DNA of 64,000 nt, taken from positions 62,001 through 126,000 of the forward strand of contig NZ_WOFB01000006.1 in NCBI RefSeq assembly GCF_009733865.1. The letters are read 5' to 3'. Made by a program: the position numbers and the translations under genes. Positions within the stretch are counted from its first letter, which is position 1. Each line of letters begins with the position of its first letter. The notes beneath the pieces are model-generated. The model saw only the letters and a program-made list of their open reading frames with translations. It had not been told where the DNA came from and ran no database searches. The stretch comes from Oceanobacillus salinisoli. GTDB taxonomy: Bacteria; Bacillota; Bacilli; Bacillales; Amphibacillaceae. Shown piece by piece: positions 1 to 8,330 of the stretch.

Positions 1-1
1 C

Positions 2-349
2 AGTATATCTACTCTATCTGGCTTGGCAGGTCGGGCTTCCAAATCCTCCAAGGAGAATTTTAGTGAAGTAAAATCTTCTTTTTTATCCGGTTTTATTTTT
101 CAAATAATAAATGTTAAAAGCATTTTGTTCTTTTTAACCCTAATGAGTGCTTTTATTCTACCATTCAATCATTCTATTAGATCCATTGTTTTCTATGTAA
201 CCTTAGCAATTATTATAGGCTGGTTAGCATTGCTTTTGTGGTCAGGGTTTGGCTCGTTATTCAGAAATTACTTTGCCAAGTATGACAAGCCATTTCGGTT
301 CATTATGTCCCTGTTATTCATTTACTCTGCAGTTACTATTTTTCTGTAA
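2..349 (+). CDS. LysE/RhtB-family exporter, 3' part only
   Basis: This is the C-terminal part of a LysE/RhtB-type inner-membrane exporter, a family that pumps amino acids or related metabolites out of the cell. The frame is open at the left edge, so the start lies outside the window; an internal TTG at 23 is not a credible start. About three hydrophobic helices remain. The helix opening GFIFQIINVKSILFF fits the family pattern GFxxQxxNPKxxLFF, with V in place of the usual P. The substrate cannot be told from this fragment. No terminator follows; an inverted-repeat element begins eight bases after the stop. Confidence 0.75.
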   Translation, partial: SISTLSGLAGRASKSSKENFSEVKSSFLSGFIFQIINVKSILFFLTLMSAFILPFNHSIRSIVFYVTLAIIIGWLALLLWSGFGSLFRNYFAKYDKPFRFIMSLLFIYSAVTIFL

Positions 350-356
350 GGAAAGA

Positions 357-425
357 ACCACAGGGACAGGTACCCTGGTCCATTCTGAGTTAGACTGATG
401 AGCCCGGTAAACCTGTCCCTATGGT
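357..425. repeat. REP-like inverted repeat, copy 1
   Basis: A ~69 bp imperfect palindrome whose ends are ACCACAGGGACAGGT and ACCTGTCCCTATGGT. The interior also pairs (GGTCC against GAGCCC). A second copy with the same ends lies at 8179-8251. Ends of the GGGACAGGT type resemble REP palindromes mobilised by Y1/RAYT transposases in Firmicutes; no such transposase is in the window. Confidence 0.7.
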
Positions 426-850
426 ATATTTTCATAGTCAATTATTTCCTTATAAATATTTTAACATTATTAATAGTATTTCACTCGATATACACCAATT
501 AAACAGCTACATGATTACAGTCAATGAAAAATACATCCTTGATATGGTTTTTACATACCATTTAATGACAAAAAATGTACTAATGATGGATGGACTGTTT
601 ACACTTCATACATTTTTAAATCCAAATTGTTATACAACTTTGACTGACTATTTTCAATAAAATCAGTCTTCCACAATAGGTACATATTTTTGGCAAAGAT
701 CACATAAAAAAGAAAACACACAAGAATCGATCTGTATAGACTTCTTATGTGAGTTTCTTCTTTACATATTAAATTACCGGTGCTTTGGTTTTTTAACAAA
801 AAAACAGCTTTTCCTTTTCCTAATTCTTTTCCTCTAACTAAGCAGTATGT
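426..850. other. gene-free stretch
   Basis: There is no convincing gene here. Short open frames on both strands overlap each other, lack ribosome binding sites and look random in composition. It is simply the space between the REP-like repeat and the end of the convergent DUF3231 gene. Confidence 0.6.
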
Positions 851-1852
851 TTATATAAGTTTTTCTCGTTCTTCCATTGGAGGCAGTTCTTCCATCCATC
901 CGTTCCTAATCATAATTTTCGCCCCCTCATGGGCATATTCAAAGATATCCTTTATAAAAACACCAGCTTTAACCGACAAATCATTTCGCAAACTAAAGGC
1001 GGTTCCTAGAGAATTACCTCCAATTGCAAAGCTACAGAAAAGGCTTGTACAATACATCATTAGTTTATCAGAAAATGGAGCCACTGTTGAACGTGTAGGA
1101 TTGCCACCTGATACAGCAGGTGTTTGAATACCGTCTTCGAGAAAGACTTCGTTAAGTTCCTTAATTGTACTTTTAGCAATTTCTCCTCCTTTAGTGAAGT
1201 ATTTTTTCACTTCAGGTGAATTAGCACATTGAGCAAAACCAGTAATCATTTGGAATCCAGTAATATTTGTTTCAATAGCATGGAACATATTTGCAACTTC
1301 TACTGTATTCATTGTTCGCTTTCTGGTTAGTGGATTAAGTCCTCCTCTTAAATAAGAAGTATCTGAAATAAACTCAACCTTCTTAGGCATTGAAACATAA
1401 GGAGGCCGAGCATGCATTCCTTTTTCAATTAGATATTGTGTACAAGCATTGTAATATTTTTGCGTAATAGCAGTTAGATCTTTAAAAATCATAATTATGT
1501 CTTCACGAGATGCCATGGTAATATTTAGTGTATGCAGGGCCATACTAATTTCCTTTATCAAGCGAATGAACATAATGTCGAAACCATTGTCGTATAGTTT
1601 AGGTACCCCTTTGTTGACATCCTCGGAAGTAAACCCAACTGGTATTGCAGCTCCTTCATTTTGGAAAATTACTGTTATTTTCTCTACATATGGGTCAATT
1701 TCATCGTATAAGTCAACCATTATGTTTTTTGCCTTTTCGTCATCAGCTTTCTCTATGAAATATTCCAACATCCTTAGAATCATCGTTTTTTGTTGATAAG
1801 TTAGCCATAACGTACCAAGTTCTGATGAAGTAAGTCCGGGTTTTTCGGGCAT
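851..1852 (-). CDS. DUF3231 family protein
   Basis: A 333-residue soluble protein of the DUF3231 family, common in Bacillaceae and of unknown function. It is built of two similar all-helical halves. The first runs from about residue 8 (GTLWLTYQQKTM) to 165. The second runs from about 175 to 333 and carries the family-typical stretch with GGNPTRSTVAPFSDKLM. The length matches the family. The start follows an AGGGAGGAAT ribosome binding site. The gene is monocistronic: the upstream gap to the glutaredoxin gene is 140 bp. Helical-bundle metal binding has been suggested for such folds, but nothing in this sequence proves it. Confidence 0.85.
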   Translation of the reverse strand: MPEKPGLTSSELGTLWLTYQQKTMILRMLEYFIEKADDEKAKNIMVDLYDEIDPYVEKITVIFQNEGAAIPVGFTSEDVNKGVPKLYDNGFDIMFIRLIKEISMALHTLNITMASREDIIMIFKDLTAITQKYYNACTQYLIEKGMHARPPYVSMPKKVEFISDTSYLRGGLNPLTRKRTMNTVEVANMFHAIETNITGFQMITGFAQCANSPEVKKYFTKGGEIAKSTIKELNEVFLEDGIQTPAVSGGNPTRSTVAPFSDKLMMYCTSLFCSFAIGGNSLGTAFSLRNDLSVKAGVFIKDIFEYAHEGAKIMIRNGWMEELPPMEEREKLI

Positions 1853-1994
1853 GTAATATTCCTCCCTAATATTTATCCAATGTTTGAGTAGTCTTTAGTA
1901 TTCCCTAAACTTTGAGATTTATTATCGGTTCTTTGTAAAGAGAAGTTTAGATTATTTCCTTAGAATACCCAAACAGGCTGGCCTTTATTTCCTT

Positions 1995-2231
1995 TTATTT
2001 ATTTAGCGCTTTCAACATTTTTTCAGGGTCAAACCCAGAAATCCATTTCCCATTTACATTCGTTTGTGACACTGTTAATTTTCTCGTTTTACCAATTAGT
2101 TTCATCAATGCTATAGGATTTGTATCTACATTCACTTCTTTATAAGTAATTTCAAATATATGCAGAAAATTCTTCACCATCCCACATACCGGACATAGCG
2201 TTGTTATATATACTGTTACGGATTGATTCAT
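1995..2231 (-). CDS. glutaredoxin-family thiol protein
   Basis: A 78-residue thioredoxin-fold protein beginning MNQSVTVYITTLCPVCGM. The redox motif CPVC follows the first beta strand, as in NrdH/glutaredoxin-like proteins. The later segment TVSQTNVNGKWISGFDPEKM resembles the cis-Pro/GF region, but the usual TVP is TVS. The start at 2231 was chosen over an upstream in-frame ATG because GGGAAG sits at good spacing and because the fold begins there. It probably reduces disulfides or persulfides and lies beside the sulfur operon, transcribed in the same direction. Confidence 0.75.
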   Translation of the reverse strand: MNQSVTVYITTLCPVCGMVKNFLHIFEITYKEVNVDTNPIALMKLIGKTRKLTVSQTNVNGKWISGFDPEKMLKALNK

Positions 2232-2389
2232 TGATATACTTCCCTTTATTATTTTAGACTGTAGCTTGTTACTATGCTCTATTCCCATAGTTTTTGTTAT
2301 GTAGCAAAGCTCTTGGCTCAACAAAATCAGGCTCTGGGCATTACATAAAATTCTTTCCCAGTCCAAAAGTTATCCTTGAAAACAGCCAT

Positions 2390-2430
2390 AATGAAAGAGG
2401 GAAACGAATTAGTTCCCCTTTCTTTTCATT
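2390..2430. terminator. stem-loop at the end of the sulfur operon
   Basis: An A/G-rich arm (AATGAAAGAGGGAAAC) pairs with a C/T-rich arm ending CTTTTCATT, giving a 41-nt hairpin. It lies between the methyltransferase pseudogene and the glutaredoxin gene and can end minus-strand transcription of the sulfur operon. There is no long T run, so efficiency is uncertain. Confidence 0.45.
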
Positions 2431-2544
2431 AAGGTGCTTACAGCCAGTTAATCACGTAATAAAAATCCTTTTAGCATCGTGTAGTAAGGACAAGTTGTCG
2501 TTATATAAACGATATTATTATTTACTATAAAATTTTTTCTCTTT

Positions 2545-3117
2545 TCAACGAGCAACTTCAATTGCATACACATCATGATTAAGGTTGATAACTTCTGCAT
2601 GAAATCCTTGTTCTACTAGCTCTTTCTTTAAATCTCCCGATGGTATTCTTTCTTTTAGAGGCGCTCCTATATCTGACTCTACCGCTTGCCATTAAATAAT
2701 TAACACCTTACCATCTTGTTTAAGCAATCTCTTCAGTTCATGGTATAATTTTATTCGGTTAGGAACCTCGTGAACCACAAAAGCAATCAGTATTTTATCG
2801 ATTTCATGATCATGGATAGATATATTTTCAAGATTCGATTCAATCTACGTAATATTCTTAATACCTAATGCCTTTGCATTTTCTTGTAAAGAATGGAACA
2901 TTTTAGGCTCAATATCAACCGCATAGACCGTTTGATTGGTATACTCCGCAATAGGAATGGAAAAATAGCCATTCCCAGCACCTAGGTCTGCTACAGTATC
3001 TTCTCTACTTAGCCCAATCATTTTTATTACTTCTAAAGGGTCAATAATTTTTTTCCTGCTTGGATCCAATAATTTACTAGCTTTTTCAGGATTAAATCGT
3101 TGACCATGCCCACTCAT
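2545..3117 (-). pseudogene. class I SAM-dependent methyltransferase, two nonsense codons
   Basis: One frame encodes a ~190-residue class I methyltransferase. It has the SAM-binding motif VADLGAGNGYFS (motif I), then YAVDIEP (motif II), then a region with HEVPNR and a C-terminal strand. It is interrupted by an in-frame TAG near 2845 and a TAA near 2694, after which the same frame continues to a natural TGA at 2545. The start MSGHGQRF (3117) has GGAAGG upstream. It is the last gene of the rhodanese/sulfur operon. With two stops it is probably dead; the natural substrate is unknown. Confidence 0.8.
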
Positions 3118-3177
3118 CCAAAACACACCCTTCCGCAAAGTTTTACATCTATTTTCCTTGGTCTTCAAGCTTTTTCA

Positions 3178-3564
3178 TTACTTGCTTTTATCAATGGTAG
3201 TAATCAGTCGATTTTCAATATCAATAGCTATTTCTTTCAATGATTCATCCTCCACCATTTGAATTAAAGCACTTGGTTTTGGAAGGCCGATTTTCGTTTT
3301 TCCTTCATTGTCCTCGTAAATAACAATTTTACATGGAAGAAAATAACCAACTAATTGGTTACCCGACAACACACGCTCTGCTTCTTTTGCATTACAGACC
3401 TCTAAAACAATAAACGGGTGTTCCAGTTCAAATCCTTTATTTTCTAATGTTTCCTTAATATCGAATTGCCATTGAACACCAAACTTTTCTTCCTTTAAAT
3501 TTCCTTCAAGTGAATCGATGGCATCTTTTATCGATTTGCTCGTTTCCATTGTGTAATGAAACAT
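3178..3564 (-). CDS. DUF302 domain protein
   Basis: A 128-residue cytosolic protein of the DUF302 family. The central part contains the family pattern IVLEVCNAKEAERVL, then YFLPCKIVIYED, which carries a conserved Cys. DUF302 proteins often neighbour rhodaneses and TusA and are suspected of sulfur or redox roles, but no reaction is established. The start follows AAAGGAG at about 10 bases. It lies 28 bp after a rhodanese gene in the same direction, so it is very probably in the same operon. Confidence 0.8.
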   Translation of the reverse strand: MFHYTMETSKSIKDAIDSLEGNLKEEKFGVQWQFDIKETLENKGFELEHPFIVLEVCNAKEAERVLSGNQLVGYFLPCKIVIYEDNEGKTKIGLPKPSALIQMVEDESLKEIAIDIENRLITTIDKSK

Positions 3565-3592
3565 CTTTCGTTCACTCCTTTAGAATCAAGTT

Positions 3593-3892
3593 TTATTCCG
3601 TTATGTTTTTCCAGTTATTCATTCCGCCAATCATATCCTCTACTTTATATCCTAGCGCCTCTAGGATTCCACAAGCAGCCTTACTTCGGTTACCAGATTG
3701 GCAAGTAATAATATAACTTTTATCCTTATCCAGTTCACTCTTTCTCAATGCAATCTGACCTAATGGGATATGCTTTGCACCAGGAATTTTACCTGTTGCT
3801 ACTTCCCTACTTTCACGAACATCAATAACCGTTACTTCTTCACCATTCTGAAGACGTATAGCTACTTCTTCAGGTGTTACTTGTTTTACCAT
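3593..3892 (-). CDS. single-domain rhodanese
   Basis: A 99-residue rhodanese. It has the entry motif VIDVRESREV, then GAKHIPLGQI, the active-site loop CQSGNRS with the persulfide-forming Cys, and the C-terminal GGMNNW. Such proteins pass sulfane sulfur between thiols in the cytosol. The second of two close ATGs (3892) was chosen because AAAGG abuts the first one. It is part of a row of three small rhodanese genes in one operon, each with a different active-site loop, which suggests different partners. Confidence 0.9.
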   Translation of the reverse strand: MVKQVTPEEVAIRLQNGEEVTVIDVRESREVATGKIPGAKHIPLGQIALRKSELDKDKSYIITCQSGNRSKAACGILEALGYKVEDMIGGMNNWKNITE

Positions 3893-3907
3893 GATCGTCA
3901 TCCTTTC

Positions 3908-4258
3908 TTACATCCAAGCACTCATGCCGCCTTTTACATTGTAGATCTTTTGAAAGCCTTGTTTTTTGAGCATTTTTGCTGCTTTTGCACTTCTCATTCC
4001 ACTTTGACAGATGACAACCAATTCTTTTTCCTTATCTAATGTATCCACTTTACTCGACAGATTAGAAAGAGGAATATTTTTAAAAGGCTTGCGGTGATTA
4101 ACTTTATATTCACCAGGTGTACGGACATCAATAAATTGCACATGATTATCCTTAAATTTATTTTTAGCTTCTTGAACAGTAATATTCGTGATACCTTTTA
4201 TTGGCATAAAACGATTAAAAAAAAACGCAATAATGAAAACTATAGGAATCCATTCCAT
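3908..4258 (-). CDS. membrane-anchored rhodanese
   Basis: A 116-residue rhodanese with an N-terminal hydrophobic anchor (residues 3-18, IPIVFIIAFFFNRF). The rhodanese domain starts at about residue 25: FIDVRTPGEYKV, then the active loop CQSGMRS, then GGMSAW. By topology the domain may face the cytosol directly beneath the membrane. It lies between two soluble rhodaneses, 15 bp upstream of the next. The ribosome binding site is weak because GGGAG is about 15 bases away, so translation may depend on its neighbours. Confidence 0.88.
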   Translation of the reverse strand: MEWIPIVFIIAFFFNRFMPIKGITNITVQEAKNKFKDNHVQFIDVRTPGEYKVNHRKPFKNIPLSNLSSKVDTLDKEKELVVICQSGMRSAKAAKMLKKQGFQKIYNVKGGMSAWM

Positions 4259-4315
4259 CTTATTCGTTCACTACTCCCTCATAAATATTTTTTCTTATAA
4301 AAAGTGATGAAGTAT

Positions 4316-4612
4316 TTACTCCAATTCTCCTTCCCAATCCAGCATGCCACCTACCATATTCGTTACCTGATAACCATTTTGATTGAGGAACTGACATGCA
4401 TTACCGCTTCTAGCACCTGAACGACATACCATGTGATAATGTTCATTTTTATCTAATTCTTCTAAGCGTTCTGGAAGTTGACCTAGCGGAATATGTTTTA
4501 CACCTGGGATTTTTCCTGTACCTACTTCCACATCTTCTCTAACATCGATAATGTTCAATTTTTCTCCTGAAGTTAGTTTTTGTTCTAATTCCTTTGCTGT
4601 AATCTCTTTCAT
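4316..4612 (-). CDS. single-domain rhodanese
   Basis: A 98-residue rhodanese beginning MKEITAKELEQ, with IIDVREDVEV, GVKHIPLGQL, the active loop CRSGARS and GGMLDW. The CRSGxRS loop matches GlpE/YqhL-type sulfurtransferases more closely than its neighbours do. The ATG at 4612 has GGAGG eight bases upstream; an upstream TTG overlaps that site and was rejected. An operator-like palindrome lies 26 bp upstream, so this gene may begin its own CstR-controlled transcript. Confidence 0.9.
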   Translation of the reverse strand: MKEITAKELEQKLTSGEKLNIIDVREDVEVGTGKIPGVKHIPLGQLPERLEELDKNEHYHMVCRSGARSGNACQFLNQNGYQVTNMVGGMLDWEGELE

Positions 4613-4637
4613 GACCAATACCTCCAAATATTTTAAT

Positions 4638-4653
4638 ATACCGAAGTAGGTAT
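4638..4653. promoter_or_regulatory. CsoR/CstR-type operator
   Basis: The palindrome ATACC-GAAGTA-GGTAT lies upstream of the rhodanese gene that starts at 4612. It matches the half-sites and six-base spacing of the other operators in this locus. Confidence 0.65.
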
Positions 4654-4749
4654 GTTTTTATTTAAAAGGCTCTTTTCACACGAATTTGCTGAACTTATCT
4701 ACTCTTCCCTAATAAATATATAGGCACTATATCATTTTATAACTGTCTA

Positions 4750-5532
4750 CTACACTAAAATATCCATCCAAATCTTCACTGCAGTACCCGCAATCATAAG
4801 TGCTAAAATAACTTGTAAAATGCTTGTATTCATTTTCTTACCCACTTTTGCTCCAAGTGGTGCAGCTAGTAAACTTGCTATAATCATAATCAGTGCAGGC
4901 CCATAATCTACTTGACCAGTTACGAGTTTCCCAACACTTCCTCCAATGGATGAAATAAAGGTTACTGCTAAGCTTGTTGCAATCGTCATGCGAGTTGGTA
5001 TGTGTAAGACCGTTAACATGATCGGTACGAGTAAAAATCCTCCTGCTGCGCCAACTATTCCAGATCCTATTCCAACAATTAACGCTAATATTGCTGCCAG
5101 TGGCTTATTAAATGTCACTTCATTTAGTGGCTTATCATCATCTACTTGTTTTTTCGGTACAAACATCATCACTGCAGCAATGATAGCAAGAATACCATAC
5201 ACGACATTCACCGCTTGTTCCGATAAAAAGCTAGATCCGTAACTACCGATTAAGCTACCAAGTAAAATTGCTCCACCCATATAGATGATGAGTTGTTTGT
5301 TTAGGTATCCGCCTTTACGATATGCCCATACGCCAGCGATGGAAGCAAACAATACTTGGACCGCACTAATTCCCGAAACTTCATGGGCGGTAAATGCTAC
5401 AAGACCAAATAGAGGAGGAATATATAATAGCATCGGATATTTAATGATGGAACCGCCAACACCTAACATACCGGATAAAAAAGAACCGATAAAGCCAATG
5501 GCAAAAATGGCAATGATAAATGTTAAATCCAT
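4750..5532 (-). CDS. TauE/SafE sulfite-type exporter
   Basis: A 260-residue integral membrane protein with about eight hydrophobic helices in two repeated halves. The helix starts [21 protein letters not shown] and [19 protein letters not shown] are the duplicated TauE/SafE signature, with GxxGGxxxxP. The family exports sulfite, thiosulfate or sulfonates. In cst-type operons the exporter removes sulfite or thiosulfate made by persulfide oxidation, and the context fits that role. The gene sits between TusA and rhodanese genes. Direction of transport and exact substrate are inferred. Confidence 0.88.
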   Translation of the reverse strand: MDLTFIIAIFAIGFIGSFLSGMLGVGGSIIKYPMLLYIPPLFGLVAFTAHEVSGISAVQVLFASIAGVWAYRKGGYLNKQLIIYMGGAILLGSLIGSYGSSFLSEQAVNVVYGILAIIAAVMMFVPKKQVDDDKPLNEVTFNKPLAAILALIVGIGSGIVGAAGGFLLVPIMLTVLHIPTRMTIATSLAVTFISSIGGSVGKLVTGQVDYGPALIMIIASLLAAPLGAKVGKKMNTSILQVILALMIAGTAVKIWMDILV

Positions 5533-5554
5533 GGATTAACCTTCTTTCTCAATT

Positions 5555-5583
5555 AGAATAGCGAGTAGTATGGCTACTCGCTA
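5555..5583. terminator. stem-loop between tusA and tauE genes
   Basis: A perfect stem, AATAGCGAGTAG against CTACTCGCTATT with a five-base loop, lies 12 bp downstream of the TusA gene. The T run is weak, so it probably gives partial termination or 3' end protection rather than a full stop. Confidence 0.5.
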
Positions 5584-5594
5584 TTTGGTTTTAC

Positions 5595-5822
5595 TTATGC
5601 TTTTTCAATATAGAAGTATAGAACATCTTCTTCTGTTTTTTGTTCTAACACTTTGTGACCACCTGATTGTGCCCATGCTGGGATATCGTTTAGTGCACCT
5701 TTATCGGTTACAAGTACTTCTAATACTTCACCAGAGTTAATCGTGTCCATTGCTCTTTTCGTTTTAACAATAGGCATTGGACATGCTAAGCCTTTTGCTT
5801 CTAATGTTTTTGTAATGTTCAT
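5595..5822 (-). CDS. TusA-family sulfur carrier
   Basis: A 75-residue TusA-like protein. The sulfur-carrying Cys lies in GLACPMPIVKTK at about residue 14, followed by the beta-alpha-beta-alpha-beta core ending VLYFYIEKA. TusA proteins accept persulfide sulfur from rhodaneses and relay it. It resembles the TusA half of the fusion protein at 7571-8122, including the CPMPIVKTK loop, so the two are local paralogues. The ribosome binding site is AAGGAGT. Confidence 0.92.
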   Translation of the reverse strand: MNITKTLEAKGLACPMPIVKTKRAMDTINSGEVLEVLVTDKGALNDIPAWAQSGGHKVLEQKTEEDVLYFYIEKA

Positions 5823-5951
5823 GTGAATGACTCCTTTTTATATTTTTGTTTTATATGAGTAAGCTGTTTTTGTTAATGATTAACTGAGAGCTTGGATTAT
5901 CATACTTTTTTTAGCATCATCAATCGAAATCACGGATTCTTAACGCATAAT

Positions 5952-7079
5952 CTACCGTACAGCACAACGATTTGGTCCGATTTCCATTTCGGTTTGTTCG
6001 TCATTGTCTGGAGTGATTTTACCCATGTTTACTTGACGGATTTGTTCGTACGCATTTGGTTGTGGTGGTAAGTTATCCGTAACCGTACGACGGAATTCAG
6101 CTTCGTCTTCGATATTTAAGCCATGATTTTCTTTAAATAGATCACCTAGTCGTTTTGCTACTGTACCATCTCCATTTAATTCATCTATGATCATGAAATG
6201 TGCAGGTAACACCAGTAGGTCTTCAGCTAGTTCACGGTAACGGGAATATAGGGTTTCACGTAAGTCTCCCACCCAGTCTTCCGCAAGTCCTGCCAAGTCC
6301 GGTCGACCAATGGAGTCGATAAATAGAATATCCCCTGTCAATAGGAACTGGTGGTCAACGACAAAAGAAGTGGAACCAATGGTATGGCCAGGTGAGTAAA
6401 GTGCATTCACATTTATTTGAGATGAACCGATTTTCACGTTTAGCCCATCTGTAAGGGGTGTGTAATCAAACACTACATCTGTTGCATCTTTCGGTGGCAG
6501 ATAATAAGTTGCACCGGTTGAAGCTGCGATGTTGCGTCCACCTGAAATATGGTCTGCATGCAGGTGTGTATCAAATACATGCTTGATTTTTACACCTTTT
6601 TCATTTGCAAAGTTGGTGAAGACATCTGTGAAACGGACTGCATCAATAATTGCCGCTTCACCTTCAGAAATTACCATATAAGAAAGGCAACCTTTACCGA
6701 GGCGAACAAATTGGTATAGCTCGCCACCATTTTCTAAATCCGCAACTTTAACTGGTTCAAGATAGCTACTCCAAGCCTTCATTCCGCCTTCAAGGTATGC
6801 TACTTCACGCCCAGCTTCCGATAGCATTTCCGCTACCATGACAGAGGATCCCTCTTTCGCACAAACCACTAATACATCCTTATCCGTTGGAAGTTTTGGT
6901 AGAATTTCTTCCACTCCATCTAATAATTCAAAGTAAGGAACATTTAAATACTCAAACTGATGTCCTTCTATTTTCCAATCTTCAAACGCATCTGGATTAC
7001 GTACGTCTAAAATAAATAGCTCTTCCTTATTTATAACTTTTCTGGCAACTTTTGCTGCTGTCCATTTGTTTACAGTCAC
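5952..7079 (-). CDS. rhodanese-persulfide dioxygenase fusion
   Basis: A 375-residue fusion. Residues 1-105 are a rhodanese domain ([11 protein letters not shown]; loop VCAKEGSS, an unusual active site with Lys-Glu after the Cys). Residues ~125-340 are a metallo-beta-lactamase fold with [25 protein letters not shown] and LPAHF, the iron ligands of ETHE1-type persulfide dioxygenases. These oxidise glutathione-, bacillithiol- or CoA-persulfide to sulfite. Staphylococcal CstB has the dioxygenase first and rhodanese last; here the order is reversed. The GTG start follows GGGGGG, which is also half of an operator. Sulfite made here would leave through the TauE-type exporter. Confidence 0.88.
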   Translation of the reverse strand: MTVNKWTAAKVARKVINKEELFILDVRNPDAFEDWKIEGHQFEYLNVPYFELLDGVEEILPKLPTDKDVLVVCAKEGSSVMVAEMLSEAGREVAYLEGGMKAWSSYLEPVKVADLENGGELYQFVRLGKGCLSYMVISEGEAAIIDAVRFTDVFTNFANEKGVKIKHVFDTHLHADHISGGRNIAASTGATYYLPPKDATDVVFDYTPLTDGLNVKIGSSQINVNALYSPGHTIGSTSFVVDHQFLLTGDILFIDSIGRPDLAGLAEDWVGDLRETLYSRYRELAEDLLVLPAHFMIIDELNGDGTVAKRLGDLFKENHGLNIEDEAEFRRTVTDNLPPQPNAYEQIRQVNMGKITPDNDEQTEMEIGPNRCAVR

Positions 7080-7086
7080 CCTTTAA

Positions 7087-7102
7087 TTACCCCCCCAGGT
7101 AT
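7087..7102. promoter_or_regulatory. CsoR/CstR-type operator overlapping the RBS of the fusion gene
   Basis: TTACC-CCCCCA-GGTAT fits the local operator spacing. It lies only 8 bp before the GTG start of the dioxygenase gene, and its C run is the complement of the ribosome binding site. It may therefore simply be a strong ribosome binding site. Confidence 0.4.
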
Positions 7103-7120
7103 ATTATTGTCGATTTTTTT

Positions 7121-7143
7121 GCAGTGGAGAATTTCCCCACTGC
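7121..7143. terminator. intercistronic hairpin
   Basis: GCAGTGGAG-AATTT-CCCCACTGC forms a stable stem between the DsrE-like gene and the dioxygenase gene. On the coding strand it is followed by A residues rather than T, so processing or attenuation is more likely than classical termination. Confidence 0.45.
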
Positions 7144-7162
7144 ATATTGTTTTCAAATCAAA

Positions 7163-7558
7163 TTAGAAAGTTAAGGTTGGTGCTGCATCTTTGGCAAAAT
7201 CCAGGAATGTTACTGCTCCACCAACTTCGATTCCATCTATGAAATCTTCTTTTGTAAGCCCCATAACATCCATTGTCATTTGACATGCAATAAATTCTAC
7301 ACCTAAATCTTGTGCCATTTTTACTAATTCTGGAATACTTGGTACATTCGCTTTTTCAAAACCTTCCGCGAAATGTTCTTTTCCTGCTGGCATTTCTAAG
7401 TTGTGCATCCCTTGCTTGTGAATTAAGTTTAGTCCTTCAAACGTGAAGAAGATTTGTACCTCTTTATCTGAAGCTGCTGCCGCTGTTGCGATATTGAATA
7501 CTTTGTATGCATCAAACATTCCACCGTTTGCTGCGATAATAGCTACCTTTTCTGACAT
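7163..7558 (-). CDS. DsrE/F-like sulfur relay protein
   Basis: A 131-residue DsrE2-type protein. It has a nucleotide-fold-like start VAIIAANGGMFDA, then VQIFFTFEGL, and a conserved Cys in FIACQMTMDVMGL near residue 93. Members carry sulfane sulfur between rhodanese and TusA proteins in sulfur-oxidising and persulfide-handling loci. It lies 12 bp after the TusA-rhodanese gene and clearly shares its transcript. The ribosome binding site is AGGAGGAAT. Confidence 0.88.
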   Translation of the reverse strand: MSEKVAIIAANGGMFDAYKVFNIATAAAASDKEVQIFFTFEGLNLIHKQGMHNLEMPAGKEHFAEGFEKANVPSIPELVKMAQDLGVEFIACQMTMDVMGLTKEDFIDGIEVGGAVTFLDFAKDAAPTLTF

Positions 7559-7570
7559 TATAAATTCCTC

Positions 7571-8122
7571 CTAGACTTCTTTTGTTATGTTACCGTTCCA
7601 CTCATTCATACCTGGTAGAACGTTATAAACCTTTGTAAAACCATTGTTAGCTAAAAGTTGTGCTGCCAAGTCAGAGCGTTTCCCTGTACGACAGATCACA
7701 TAAATTTCTTCTTCTTTATCCAGTTCCTCTAGTCGAGATTCCAGTTCTCCCATCGGAATGGATTTCGCACCATCTATATGGCCAAATGCATATTCTGCCG
7801 CTTCACGCACGTCTAAAATTAAGCCGTTACATGATTCAATTTCTTCAAGTGAAACAGTGTGTTCGAAGTTTTTTTCTACTTCAGGCTCATTAGAACCTTT
7901 GCGAATGTAATGATAAAGGATATCGCCATCTTCCACTGTTCCTAAATATTGGTGTCCAACAGAACTTGCCCATGCAGCTAAATCCGCCTTGGATCCTTTG
8001 TCCGTTGCTAGAACTTCCAATACTTCACCTTCTTCAAGTTCGGTGATTGCTTTTTTTGTTTTCACAATCGGCATTGGACATGCAAAACCTTTAGCATCTA
8101 GTTGATGATTTGCTTTAATCAT
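7571..8122 (-). CDS. TusA-rhodanese fusion sulfurtransferase
   Basis: A 183-residue two-domain protein. The N-terminal TusA domain (residues ~4-75) carries GFACPMPIVKTK. The C-terminal rhodanese (about 90-180) has LILDVREAAEY, GAKSIPMGEL, the active loop CRTGKRS and GMNEW. Fusing carrier and transferase allows sulfur transfer within one chain. It has the same parts list as staphylococcal CstA, which additionally carries DsrE; here DsrE is the next gene. The ATG at 8122 was chosen because GGGGG is eight bases away, against two for the ATG at 8128. It is the first gene of the operon. Confidence 0.9.
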   Translation of the reverse strand: MIKANHQLDAKGFACPMPIVKTKKAITELEEGEVLEVLATDKGSKADLAAWASSVGHQYLGTVEDGDILYHYIRKGSNEPEVEKNFEHTVSLEEIESCNGLILDVREAAEYAFGHIDGAKSIPMGELESRLEELDKEEEIYVICRTGKRSDLAAQLLANNGFTKVYNVLPGMNEWNGNITKEV

Positions 8123-8127
8123 ACACA

Positions 8128-8143
8128 TTACCCCCTGAGGTAT
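8128..8143. promoter_or_regulatory. CsoR/CstR-type operator at the TusA-rhodanese start
   Basis: TTACC-CCCTGA-GGTAT has the local operator architecture and overlaps the ribosome binding site region of the operon's first gene. Confidence 0.45.
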
Positions 8144-8178
8144 TATTTTTATTAAAAAAAATTAACATTATACCCGAA

Positions 8179-8251
8179 GGACCACAGGGACAGGTACATC
8201 GGTCCACACTGAATTAGATTGATTGGACCGGTTAACCTGTCTTTATAGTCC
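8179..8251. repeat. REP-like inverted repeat, copy 2
   Basis: A 73-bp imperfect palindrome with ends GGACCACAGGGACAGGT and ACCTGTCTTTATAGTCC. It is homologous to the copy at 357-425. It sits inside the leader between the distal operator (8284) and the first gene of the sulfur operon, so its hairpin would be transcribed in the 5' untranslated region. Confidence 0.7.
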
Positions 8252-8283
8252 TTCTTATATCGATTTTTATCATCCACATTCAT

Positions 8284-8299
8284 ATACACGTATGGGTAT
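8284..8299. promoter_or_regulatory. CsoR/CstR-type operator upstream of the sulfur operon
   Basis: ATACA-CGTATG-GGTAT matches the other sites except for one base in the left half. It lies 162 bp upstream of the TusA-rhodanese gene, about where its promoter should be, and 32 bp after the repressor gene. Confidence 0.55.
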
Positions 8300-8330
8300 A
8301 TATTATTCTAAAAAAAAGATGTTCAGCTTA

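Noticed and set aside
421-799. Two overlapping small open frames on opposite strands after the LysE gene
   Set aside because: No ribosome binding sites, overlap each other, composition random; counted as intergenic.
7087-7102. Firm operator call at the dioxygenase gene
   Set aside because: The C-rich core is also the complement of its GGGGGG ribosome binding site, so it is kept only as a low-confidence feature.
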